From positions 1-28,918 of the forward strand of contig NAVB01000865.1 in the NCBI GenBank assembly GCA_002179805.1: a DNA stretch of 28,918 nt, given 5' to 3'. Shown piece after piece: positions 18,090 through 28,918 of the stretch. Origin of the DNA: Acanthamoeba lenticulata (Eukaryota > Discosea > Longamoebia > Acanthamoebidae). How positions within the stretch are numbered: the stretch's first letter is position 1; every line of letters starts with the position of its first letter. Below the pieces are notes generated by a model that did no database searches, was not told the DNA's origin, and was given only the letters and a program-made list of their open reading frames with translations. A program made the position numbers and the translations under genes.

Positions 18090-20389
18090 ATGCTGCGAGT
18101 CAATGTGCAAACCGATGCCGGATTGCTCCTGCCGCTGGAAATTGGCACAAATGAGACCGTAGAGGCGGTAAAGAAGAGATTGCAATCACTCATCAGCATG
18201 GGAGCGGAGGAGAACGATGACGGCGAGCAGAACCAAACCGACCATGTCCATTGCGACGTAACGATAGAAGATATGGAGCTCAGTCTCGGCGGCCGCACCC
18301 TTGAAAACTCGCGCCTGGTAAAGGACTACAGCGTGAAGCATAACGCCGCCCTTCATCTGGCCATCTTCCGCGGTCAGGATCAGAACCTGCCTCCCTCTGC
18401 CGTGCCGCAAGCGGCGACTTCGTTCGGTGCGCTGTCCGTACTGCCGCCCGAAATGGTCACGCACATCCTCTCCTTCGTGCCCTTCGAGGACCTCATCGTC
18501 AAGGTAGCTTGCTTGAACCGCGAGTGGAACAAGCTAGTCGAAGACGACAGCCTGTGGAAAATGGCCTTTGTGCGGCTGTGGCACAAGGAAGCTCAAGAAG
18601 AGGAGGAGCGCAAGAAGCAGCGGCGCAAGCTCCTCATGGAGCGCGAGTATCAGATCAAGAAGAAGAAGCTCGAGGAGGACTACGAGCGCAAGCGGCGTGA
18701 GCTCGAGGAGGAATACGACAAGAAGCGCAGGAAGCTCGAGGCCAAGAAAAAGGAAGAAGGCTGGAAGCAGGTCTTTGAACAGCACTACGTTGTCCAAAAG
18801 GTACCACAATCGTTCTTTTGACCAAGTCGTGTCATCGTCATTTCATAACCGTGTTCCTCATCACTATTCCGCAGCATTGGAAGTCAGGCAAGGCGTGGCT
18901 CGAAACGCTGGACGTCAAGCGGACTATCAACTGCCTGCTCTTCGATGACGAGACCGATCTCGTCGTGTGCGGCAACCACTCAGCCGATGGGCAAGGTACG
19001 CCCAGCCAGACCTTCTCTCGCTCCCTTGGTGCTTTTGGCTTTTTCCCGGATCTGCAGCTGACACGAGTATCCTCTTCGCTCTCTCTTTTGGCCACAGGCG
19101 GTGAAATCCGCTTCTGGAACCTGAAGAAGAAGATGTGCACCAAGACCATTACTGCCCACGACCGATGGGTGCGCGGCCTTTATTGGGAAAAGGACCGGCT
19201 CTTCTCCTGCTCCAACGACAAGACCGTGAAGGGTACGCACAAGGACTTGTCCCCATGTACTCTCACTCGAGCTTCTATGTCCTCACCGTAAGCTTTCCCT
19301 CTGTCTCGCTCTCCGCTGTACAGTGTGGAACCTGAACACGGGCGCGTTCCTGAACGTGTACGAGGGGCACGAGAACAATGTGCCCATGGTCCAGGTCTCG
19401 CTGGCCGACAACGTCATGGTCTCCTGCTCGCGTGACCAGACCGTCAAAATTTGGGTATATCGATCTGCGCTCTTTCTTGTACTTTCTTCTTTATACGCTT
19501 CAGGCTGACCCTTCATCTTCATCCTGCTTAGGACGTTGCGTTGGGCGACTGCTTGACGACGCTCTCGGGTCACTCCCACGCCGTCAACTGCGTTCAATTC
19601 AAAGACAACGTGATTGTGTCGGGCGATCGTGGCGGCCACCTCAAGATGTGGGACTTCCGCGCGGGAACATGCATCAAGACGCTCTCCACAGGGCTCGACG
19701 TGGTCCAGTGCGTCGAGTTCCTTGGCGGCAGGCCCACCGAGCTGATCGTGGCCGGTGGCAGCTCGCGCAGCGACGAGAAGAAGTATCCGCTCGAGGTGCG
19801 GCCCTCTCTCTCTCTCTCTCTCTCTCACTTTCTCTCTTTGTGTTGTGTGATGATATCTCTTCTTGCATGGTTCATCGAGTCTGACGCCTCTCCTCTCACG
19901 TAGATATGGGACCTGACCCTGGGCACGACGGTCTCCAGCTTGTATGGCCACACGGGCTTCAACTGGGCCATGCAGTACGACCACCCGAGCGGCAAGCTGG
20001 GTACGCCTCGGCCTCTAGCCCGCCCTCTGCTTTGATGGTTCATCATGCTAACACAAACAACAGTCACGGGTGGCGCCGACCGGTCGATCCGGGTGTGGGA
20101 CGTCAAGGAGGGCCGGTGCGAAGGCGAAGTGCTGGACCGAGCCAAGGGCCGAGCAAGCAACCACGCCGACAGCATCTATACCCTCCAGTTCTCGTCCAAC
20201 CGTGTCGTGAGCGGCGCCAAGGACAAGACCGTCAAGGTGTGGAACTTTGCCCGACGGAACAACGGCAAAGGACGCGACGACTACGCCTCATTGGGCAGGG
20301 AAGCAGCTGGAGACGAGAGCGAGGACGACGAGCGGGGCGGGCGCTACGCGCACCACGACTACGTCTTCACCGGTTACCAGATGGAGTGA
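18090..20389 (+). CDS. Ubiquitin-like / F-box / coiled-coil / WD40 repeat protein
   Basis: Seven exons, 18090-18800, 18875-18995, 19098-19232, 19324-19454, 19532-19795, 19904-20000 and 20064-20389, give 594 residues. Residues 1-95 look ubiquitin-like: MLRVNVQTDAGLLLPLEIG, a helix with VEAVKKRLQSLI, MELSLGGRTLENSRLVKDY (the equivalent of IFAGKQLEDGRTLSDY) and HLAIFRG; an acidic insert sits at 38-55. Residues 115-164 are an F-box (LPPEMVTHILSFVPFEDLIV, REWNKLVEDDSLWK). A highly charged coiled coil spans 166-224. About seven WD40 repeats follow, e.g. GEIRFWNLKKKMCTKTI and DQTVKIWDVALGDCLTTLSG. F-box/WD40 proteins choose substrates for SCF (Skp1-cullin-F-box) ubiquitin ligases; the Ubl could recruit the proteasome or regulate the ligase. 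The ATG at 18090 is the first in frame after the TATA box. Confidence 0.88.
19802..19826. repeat. (CT)n microsatellite in an intron
   Basis: An almost pure CT run lies just after the donor at 19796 in the fifth intron of the F-box/WD40 gene. It extends into an irregular pyrimidine tract. Confidence 0.8.
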
Positions 20390-20895
20390 TGACGTGCTCA
20401 AGCGGGTGGAAGATGCTGCTGGTGGTGGGGCGAGAATGCTGACCATCCCCTTTCGGGGACGAGTGTAGCAGGTGTAAATAGCAGGGAGAAGGAATTGGAT
20501 TGGAGGGAGCCTTTGTACAGTACAAACCAGATTGGCAGATTAACAACGCGATTCCCCCGACACCCTCTGCGTTCTCACTTGGCGGTCCGTAGATCGTCTT
20601 CCACAATGGGGTGAAAAAAAACAAAATCAAACTATCATTAAACTGGTGAACAAATCCAAAAAGGTAAGTGTTTCCTAATCGGAACCAGCAAACGGCAATT
20701 TCGAGGGGACAGCTCAGCGGCGGAGAGAAACGATAAGGAAAGCAGGCCAAAGTCCAAGCAAGAGAAGAAACGTTTGGCCCGCGTACATCCCTTTGACGGC
20801 TACTACGTGTTCATCTTCCTGTGCACAGCAACGGCGAAAGCGAGGAGTTTAATCTTCATCGTTCGAAGCAGCGCGTCAGAGGCGGGAGGGAGAAG
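20390..20895. other. Intergenic region, F-box/WD40 to Sec7-PH gene
   Basis: No gene seen in about 500 bp. It contains a short hairpin TCCCC-TTTC-GGGGA (about 20447-20460) and the 12-mer GCGGTCCGTAGA (20582-20593), which also forms one arm and the loop of the hairpin downstream of the RhoGEF gene. The frame of the next gene stays open for about 75 bp upstream of its first ATG. Confidence 0.5.
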
Positions 20896-23800
20896 ATGAA
20901 CAGCTCGCGTGATGCCGATGAGGCATCAGCAAAGATGACTAGCTCTGCGAGTATGGTAACCTTCCATCCGGCCAATAATGGAACAACGGAGAAGGAACCC
21001 AACTCAGAACAGGATGGAAGCAAAGTGGTAAAGACCGTGAAGAGTTTCCGCGAGTTGAAAGCCCTCTATGAAGCCAAATCGTCGGCCGAGACAGGCATCC
21101 CCGCCAAACCAACTCCTGTAAAACGATTTGGCCCCGCTGCGACCACCGCCGTGCCTGTCTCGCCTTCTCCAAGCCGCATCCCACCAAAAGCTTGGCAGAA
21201 GGATCCCCGACGCTTGTCGGTCGAGGATTCAACACCTCAATCGCCATCTCCTTCTCCCTCTACATCGGCAACAACTTCTCCAACGTCATCTTCACAATCA
21301 ACATCAGGAAGCGCAGCAGCGGTGCCGGTCAAACGGGCAGATGATTGGGCGCAGCCTTCACTCGTCGCCGTCTCCCCATCCAAGAGCGTCACGGCTAGTC
21401 CGGCTGCAAGCCCCCGCTTAGTCTCTACCGGCTCAGACCAGTTCCTGCCGGTGGGGCGCAAGCCGTGGAACCGCAGCAAGACCTTGGGCGGCAGCCAAGT
21501 ACCTCCAGCGACTGCTCTCGCGGGAGAGGGCACCACCACACCGCGGGCAGTCTCGCCAGACAACAGCGAAGTTACGGCCTCTGGCCTGGGCGACAGCTGG
21601 CTGAAGCGTATAACAGAGGAAAAAGGAACAGAGCGCGAAGACGTGAACCGGCCGAACCGCCCTCTCTCGATCTCTATTCAAAAGGGCAAGGTCGCGTCGG
21701 TGAAGGAGAAGTTCTTGGTCAAGGGCATGGCCGAGCCCACCACGCTCGCCGATCGCGGGCGCGGCTTCTCTGCCGACTTGCGCGACCTGACGACCCGCCC
21801 CATCATAAGCGACATCAAGCTGCCCCTCGCTCAAGGCGCGTCCAAGTCACAGGATAATCTGGGCGAGGACAGGCGCGCTTCGCGAGGCCACGTCACGAGT
21901 CGGACCGAGACCAAGCCAGGCAGCCCACACCAGAGCCAACACGGCCGAAGCAATAGCGACGTTATCAAAGCGGGCACGTTCACATCGGAGGACAAGGACA
22001 GTACTGCCGACAATACGTCTTCTTCCGACAGCAAGTCGGATGGACGACTGGTGCGTTCGCAGGAAGAGGTTGCGATGGAAGAGGAGCCACCTCTCCCCAA
22101 CTGGGCCCTCCGGTGGCAGCCGCGGCTTGAATTGGTGGCCGAAGCCGAAGCCATTAAGGCTGGTGCTGCGCTGCGCTTGGACTCCAAGAAAGGGAGCGAG
22201 GCCCCATCAACTGACTCGAAACAGTTCCCTGCGGTGGACGAGAGGCCCCAGGAACAGCTCAGCAATGAGCCCGAACCGGTTTCTGATCTAACAATGGCCA
22301 GCAAGCCGCCTCAAGAAGAGGCCTCAAGTGAACCAGGCCCTGCCGCCAACGCCCAAACCAGCGAAAAGGTGACCACGAGCAAGGTCCCTGAGGCAACAAG
22401 CACAGAAGCTATCCCCAAGACATCGCCGACAACGTCAACTCTCACCACAGAGCCCGAGAAGCGACCGACACCGCCCATTCTGCAAGCGGTGGCTGACATG
22501 ACAGCGGCTGAAGTGGCGAATGCCAACAAGGAGCAGGAAAAGCGAGAAGAAGGATCAGGTCGTTCGAGCCCGACCGGGCCCAAGTGGAGCCCCACCCGGC
22601 TCACGGCATCCACGCCCGACCTCTACGCCGACTTGCCAGCCAGTTCAGATGCCGGTCCAACGACGTCGCCTGCCCAAGAAGGAGAAGTCAGCTTGCGGCA
22701 CTCTACCACGCTGGTGTTGGACAAGGAACGCAAGGCGAGGAGCGAGATACGCAGCCCCGGCTCTTCCGGACTGGTCTTCTCCACCAGCAAGTCCAACATT
22801 GAGGGCGGCGACGAACGTCGTCACAGTCGCCGAAGCCAAGACGCATCGTCGCTGGCCTCGCCCACCGTTGCCCACCGGCGACGCTCGACCGACCGCAACC
22901 ACTCGGCAGACCCGCGGAAGCTACGCGGCGACGGAGGCGAAGTTGGCTCGCCACTGCGTGAAAAGCGGAAGGGCCGCAACAAGGACAGCACTAGCCAAGA
23001 AGCCGAAGAGGCCGGCAAGCGCTCTACCAAGGCGTCCCGCTCGAGGAAGGAGGGAGACGCGATGGGCGAAAGTCCTGCGCCGAAGAAGAAGGACAAGACA
23101 AAGGAAAAGAAAGACAAGGGAAGGGACAAGGTCAAGACCGGCAAGCGAGCCAAGGACGATCGGTCATCGCAGGTCGAGCCGACTGCCGTCGTAGGCGTCG
23201 AGGATGAAACCAGCGACAACAGCGAGTCTGGTGGCTCCGAAACCAACAACTTGCCAGCCAACGGCAGCCCAGGCATGAAGAAGTACTTCACCGAGTTTGT
23301 GAAAAACGCGCCCCCGCCAAGCCGCAAGGCTCAGAAACACCAGCTGGCCGGGTCTGTCGGCCGAGAACGCCTGAACGCGATCGACCTCGACTCTGGTCGC
23401 GAAAAGCGTACCTATGGCGTGAGCTCCTCCAAATCTGAGCTCGACGAGCAGCTCACGGAAACAGACGTTACCGTACCCAGCGAATGTACATGCTTACCAC
23501 TCGGCAATCTTCCTGGTGGTGATTGGCACTGATGGTCAAATGCTTGTATCCCTGAGCAGGGGAGTCGGGCACCGAGACGGAAGTTGAGCTCGATACGGAG
23601 ACCGACACAGCTACAGGTACGTGCACAAGCAGCTATATGAGTTGGCGTGGTCCTAACTTGGCTTTGTTCGGGCTCTAGAAACTGAGTACCTGAGTGACGG
23701 GCTCAAGCGCTCGCGAGGGAAGGACACCGAGGTGCCAACTCGACACAAATACAAGGGGAAGGAGGCCGAAGACACATCTGAACCCGAGGAAGAAGAGGAG

Positions 23801-25931
23801 GAACGAGATACTGTGGTTGTTGTCGGCGGCAGCGGTTCCGGGGTCACCTTTGGCAAGCCCAAGCGGGCCAAGGACGACATCTCGAACTCCCCCGCCTCGG
23901 CCCTCTTTGGCTCGCCCAAGCGGCGGAAAGAGAACCGGCGGTCCATGATTTTTGGCAAGCCCGACACCACCGAGACGTACGTCGCCTTCTTTCTTTGATT
24001 GCCCCCAAGCCATCACGAGCTGATGTTTTATCTTTCCGCCCTACTCAGCCGCAAGCCCAAGACTTCGCAGTCGATCCGGTCGGTTTACAGCGCCTTCTTG
24101 TCGCGCGGCAGCTCCAACAGCGTGGAGCTGCGGAAGGACTCGCGACGATCGGCCAGCATGTCGGGATCGGCATCCAGCTCGCCAGAGTCGTCATCGGCCG
24201 TCGTGCGCACGCGCACCGGCGTCGGCTCGGCCCTGTCGTCGCCCATCGCCAGCGTGCCTGAGCACCACGGCGACTCGGGCAACGAGAGCGGCGGGAGCAG
24301 CGTCCAGAATGAAAACGAGTCTGGGACCGAGGGAAAGGAGCAAGATGATGCCAGCGGGAAGAAGGGGGAGGACTCAGGAAAGAAGAAGGCCAAGAAGGAC
24401 AAGAGCAATACCATCGCGGACAAACTGGCCCGCAACAAGCGCCTCACTTTCGAGGAGGCCGTGAATCTCTTCAACGAGTCCAAACCCACGAAGGCCATGC
24501 ACCAACTCATTGCCAACGGTTTTGTCAGGGTGCGTGATCACCTGGTTGTGATCGATACCTTTCCTCGCCTCACGTTGATGCGCCTCTCCCTGTTGTGTGT
24601 AGTCGGACCCGGAGGACATCGCACGATTCCTGCACAGCGCCAACCACTCGCTGGACAAGGAGAAGCTGGGCATCCTTCTCGCTGAGAAGTACGTGGCAAC
24701 TCACGCGTGAGATGACGAATGCTCACCGGTTGCATTTCCCATTGACTGTCGGGCGCGCAGCGAGGACATCTTCCCGGATGTGTTGAAGGCGTTCATCGGA
24801 CAGATGGACTTCCATATGTTTGACTTTGACGTCGCCTTGCGTAAGGTGCGTTTCAGTGTACAGTTCTTTAATTGAATCAAATGATTGACGTGAAGGTTCC
24901 GGTTCGGCTGCAGTTGCTATTCACGTTCCGGCTGCCCGGCGAGGCACAGAAGATCGACCGCATCGTGAAGGTGTGGGCTTCTCACTGGCACGAGCACAAT
25001 CCAAAGATCCTTCCCGAGTCCAGTATGACCCTCTCTCTCTTTGTTGTATGTTTTGTGAGGCATGGATCCTAAACGCTCCATCGTGCATACAAATTTGACA
25101 GAATGCGTTTACGTGCTGGCCTACGCGGTGATCATGCTCAATACGGATGCGCACAACGACATGGTGCGCTACAAGATGACCCTCAAGGAGTTCCTCGTCA
25201 ACGTCGCCCACAACGATGGCGGCGAGCTCATCCCGCAGGCATTCCTAGAGGACATGTATGTATCCTCTCATTCATCACCCTTTCGCGTCTTGCCCCTATG
25301 CTGATGTGTGCGCCGATGACTGGTCGCGTAGCTACCCGCGCATTGTCGAGGAGGAGATCCGGATGGAGGACGAGGGTGCACTGTTCCCAACGGCCAGCAA
25401 GAAGGGATGGCTCATGGTGCGCTCCAAGAAGCCCTTCCAGGTGTGGAAGCGCCGATGGGTGCTTCTCACCAACGACAAGATTCACATCCTGCGCAAGATC
25501 GGCGTACGTGCCATGCTCTCGTTCACGAATTTGACCAACCGCCAACAGCTGATAATTTCTGTTTGCTTGCACAGGACAAGCACCCGCTGCAGTCGATCCC
25601 GCTGGAGAACCTGCTGACGAACACGCCGATGATGGGCCAGGGCAAGGGCAGGTACTTGCTCAAGCTCTACCACACCCCAACGCAGGACCGAAGCAGCGGA
25701 GGCGGCTCGGCGAACCGCGCCCCCGTTGGATCCTCTGCAGGAGGCGGCACGCTCAAGGAAAAGCGCATGGAAAAGCCCGCCGCCAAGAATGAGCCGATCG
25801 ATCTGAGCGATCGCGTGGTGACGATCCTGTGCGCCTTCGACAAAGAGGTCTTTGAGGACTGGCTGACCGCCATCACGAGGAACATCGGTATCAAGTCGCG
25901 GCTCAAGAAGGTCAGCAGCACACGCTTCTGA
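20896..25931 (+). CDS. Sec7-PH Arf guanine-nucleotide exchange factor with long disordered N-terminus
   Basis: Ten exons: 20896-23485, 23560-23616, 23679-23976, 24049-24529, 24603-24688, 24761-24845, 24914-25022, 25102-25255, 25332-25503 and 25575-25931. They give about 1,462 residues. Residues 1-1100 are Ser/Thr/Pro/Lys-rich and likely disordered, with a Lys-rich stretch (KKKDKTKEKKDKGRDK) and three FG[KS]P motifs. The Sec7 domain (about 1100-1290) has both signature motifs: FRLPGEAQKIDRIV, with catalytic Glu1209, and VLAYAVIMLNTDAHN. A PH domain follows (about 1303-1455: KKGWLMVRSKKPFQVWKRRW, then EVFEDWLTAIT). The order is that of cytohesins, which activate Arf GTPases at phosphoinositide-rich membranes. 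ATG 20896 is the first in frame. The first-exon donor at 23486 is chosen by phase and is less certain than the rest. Confidence 0.9.
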
Positions 25932-26200
25932 TCTCTCTATTTTTCACTCTTTCGCATCCGCAACGCCCTCTTAACAACACCCTCTTCTCCCACGCACGAA
26001 CATCCACCCCAATTGAATGTACAAAACGTTTTTGGAGGCCTGCTTTGACTAAAGACTGGCCCACCAATCAGCAAGCTTATTTTTAAATGTTTTTCAAGCA
26101 AGACTTTCTTCTCAGAAGCAAAGGCGCAGCCTGTTCTATCTTGTGTTCTGCCCTCTTTCGCCACAACAGGATAAGCCAGGAAGCAACAGAGGGAGCGGCA
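25932..26200. promoter_or_regulatory. Intergenic region upstream of the dioxygenase-like gene
   Basis: No gene. An A/T-rich segment (TTATTTTTAAATG, about 26078-26090) lies about 115 bp before the next ATG and is the only TATA-like candidate. Confidence 0.3.
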
Positions 26201-27438
26201 ATGGACGAAGAGAGCAGCAGCCCGCAGGTGAGGCCCCTCAGCCAGTGCCTTTCGCCCCGCCAAGGTTCGCCATTGACGACCGGCTACGAGTATCTAGAGC
26301 AACAGGGCTACGCTGTTTTCAAGGACGTCGCCACGCCCGACCAGGTAGCCCCCAACTTTTGATCGGTGTTCATCTTCGCCAGTTGGCAAACTTCCACCTG
26401 TTGGTCTTGCAGGTGGAAGAGGGCCGGAAGCTGGTGTGGGACTTCTTAGAAGGGATGCAGGGCGCATCCATCAAGCGAGATGATCCAAGCACATGGGATC
26501 AGGGCTGGCCAGATCGCTACGGTAATGGAATCATGTGGCCGAAGGCGTGGGCCAGTGCGCCTTCCTCTGGTTCAACCGTGCGCTGCCCACTTTACAGCAC
26601 ATCTACTCCAACATCTGGCAGACCCCTGATGTACATCGCATGTCCTTCTTTTCCTTGTATGCTGGCTGTTGACATGCCTTTGCTCTAGCTTGCAACCAGC
26701 TTCGATGGCTTCTGCATGTTCAGACCCTTCGAGTACAATGAAAAGTGGACCACAAAGGCCGGCGGGTACCACTTGGACCAGAACGGCCTGAGGAAGCCGC
26801 ACAAGATCTGTGTTCAGGGCTTTGTCAACTATTACCCTAGTGGTGAACAGGACGGCGGACTAGTCGTTGTGCCTCGCACACCGTGTTCAACGAGATTTTC
26901 GCCAATCACCCTCGACTGGGCGGCCGTGCGGCATGACTGGGTCAGACTACAGGGCTTTGGCCCTGTACGACATCACGACCATCTTCCATCGTCCAGCTCT
27001 AACAGGTGGCTTGCTGGATGACAGGAGAGCCCATGGCAGAACGAGATAAAGTGGGCGGGACTGAGCCCCATCAAGGTGTGTGCTGAGGCTGGCGACATGG
27101 TTCTTTGGGACAGCCGTGTCATCCATTGCAACACGAGGCCCACAACAGCCCGTCCAATTCCCACCGACGGGGCAATCCTTGAGCTAAGGCGGCTCGTAGC
27201 CTACGTGTGCATGACCCCGTTGGCAAGGCTCACACCCGCCCTGATCAGCAAGCGCCAGGAAGCCTTTCGTGCAGGCCACACTTCGTCACACTGGCCAGAG
27301 GAAGTCATGATTGGCGGCCGCACCAACGCATTCAGTGAGAGCTTCAAACCGCCCAAGCTGCCGCCCTCCGCGCGCGCCTTGTTCCCCTCTACGAGGAAGA
27401 TTCTAGCTGAGCAAGGGCAAGGGCCTTATCATATATAA
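26201..27438 (+). pseudogene. Phytanoyl-CoA dioxygenase (PhyH)-like gene with apparent frameshifts
   Basis: Exons 26201-26344, 26413-26630, 26689-26964 and 27025-27438 would give about 350 residues of a PhyH-family Fe(II)/2-oxoglutarate dioxygenase. Active-site residues remain: His and Asp in YHLDQNG, the distal His in SRVIHCNTRPT and a candidate 2-oxoglutarate-binding Arg just after it. The frame breaks three times. Near 26536-26540, NGIMW continues one base out of frame as AEGVGQCAFLWFNRALP. Near 26871-26876, GGLVVVP continues out of frame as SHTVFNEIFANHPRLGGR. Near 26931-26935 it returns to frame as DWVRLQG. Each break sits inside family-like sequence, not at a splice site. It may be a decaying gene or a stretch with sequencing errors; the rest is well preserved. 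I offer no corrected protein. Substrate is unknown. Confidence 0.65.
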
Positions 27439-27721
27439 ACACATCCGCTTTAGTTCTAGGTGTTGGACGGATAAGGCCTGGGGTCTCTTGCGTGTTGATC
27501 ATTCAGATGATATCTATCGATGGATACAGCTGTCTTTGCTAGATGCAATGATACATCGACTAATTGCACCAGCACTGTCACCAAACAACAATGCGAGGGC
27601 AACCCTCTTTTGTGGCGTTTGAGGTGACTCTTGGCAGTGCCTCATCACCACGTAGACGGGAAGAACTGTCCAGCTGACGTTTTTTGACCAGCTGCCGATG
27701 CAGGAAGAGTCATTCATCGAC
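27439..27721. other. Intergenic region upstream of 5S rRNA
   Basis: No gene. The stretch ATCGATGGATACAGC (about 27517-27531) resembles the start of the 5S gene and its flank (ATCGACGGATACGGC, 27717-27731) about 200 bp further on. This could be chance or a 5S fragment. Confidence 0.35.
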
Positions 27722-27840
27722 GGATACGGCCATACTGCGGAGAAAGCACCGCTTCCCATCCGAACAGCGAAGTTAAGCTGCGCCAGGCGGTGTTAGTACT
27801 GGGGTGGGCGACCACCCGGGAATCCACCGTGTCGTATCCT
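27722..27840 (+). rRNA. 5S ribosomal RNA
   Basis: A 119-nt match to amoebal 5S rRNA by recall. It starts GGATACGGCCATACTGCG, and its ends pair (GGATACG with CGTATCC) to form helix I. The internal control region is intact (AGCGAAGTTAAGCTG as box A, then GGTTAGTACTGGGGTGGG-type box C, with T in place of the first G-T context), as is the conserved loop CCATCCGAACAGC. RNA polymerase III with TFIIIA would transcribe it. The gene is single here, in line with dispersed rather than tandem 5S genes. Confidence 0.95.
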
Positions 27841-27846
27841 CCTCCC

Positions 27847-27851
27847 TTTTT
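27847..27851 (+). terminator. RNA polymerase III terminator (T5)
   Basis: A run of five T lies 7 nt after the 5S gene. Further T6 runs in the tandem repeat downstream could act as backup terminators. Confidence 0.7.
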
Positions 27852-27935
27852 GCCCTTTTGCCCTCCTGCTATTTCTCATCCTCCTCTTTTTTGCCTTTTG
27901 CCCTCCTGCTATTCCTCATCCTCCTCTTTTTTGCC
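27851..27935. repeat. 40-bp tandem repeat, two copies, pyrimidine-rich
   Basis: The unit starting TTTTGCCCTCCTGCTATT recurs with a 40-bp period (27856 and 27896). The copies differ at one base, and each ends in CTCCTCTTTTTT. It lies directly downstream of the 5S gene. Confidence 0.8.

Positions 27936-28918
<983 letters not shown>

Overview
This window is GC-rich, intron-dense eukaryotic DNA that looks like Acanthamoeba (free-living amoebozoan, very probably A. castellanii or a close relative). The basis is the actin N-terminus at the right edge, an amoebal-type 5S rRNA gene, short introns (mostly 50-240 nt), and a gene set mixing cellulase, Sec7 and DH-PH exchange factors and F-box/WD40 proteins. 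The species name is inferred from recall; no search was run. Exon joins were worked out by hand from splice signals, reading phase and protein-family continuity.

Layout, left to right. (1) A DNA-PKcs-like PIKK gene on the minus strand (first six exons only) and a plus-strand oligoribonuclease share a 291-bp divergent promoter carrying a TATA box and an E2F-type site. (2) A nine-exon minus-strand gene (2274-4373) encodes a conserved protein of unknown function ending in a GYGARW...MEDGH...WRH block; it is the least characterised gene here. (3) A secreted GH5 cellulase (plus) follows, with a Ser/Pro/Ala linker and a C-terminal accessory domain. (4) Two minus-strand genes come next: a small UBA-BAG co-chaperone-like protein and a nucleostemin/GNL3-type nucleolar GTPase whose P-loop is degenerate. 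(5) A complete 12-exon mitochondrial pyruvate carboxylase (plus) is divergent from GNL3. (6) Then, all on the plus strand, lie a DH-PH RhoGEF, a ubiquitin-like/F-box/coiled-coil/WD40 protein, and a 1,460-residue Sec7-PH Arf-GEF with a very long disordered N-terminus. (7) A phytanoyl-CoA-dioxygenase-like gene appears to carry three reading-frame breaks. (8) The window closes with a 5S rRNA gene, a tandem repeat, and the 5' part of an actin gene.

The genes do not form a pathway or operon. Themes are growth and genome maintenance (PIKK, oligoribonuclease, nucleostemin, 5S), central carbon metabolism (pyruvate carboxylase), cell-wall or cellulose digestion (GH5), and membrane or cytoskeletal signalling (RhoGEF, Sec7, actin). 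The items most worth following are the unnamed conserved protein, the Ubl-F-box-WD40 architecture, the GKAS P-loop in GNL3, the frame-broken dioxygenase, and an unusual splice-donor preference (GTRCG) across the window.
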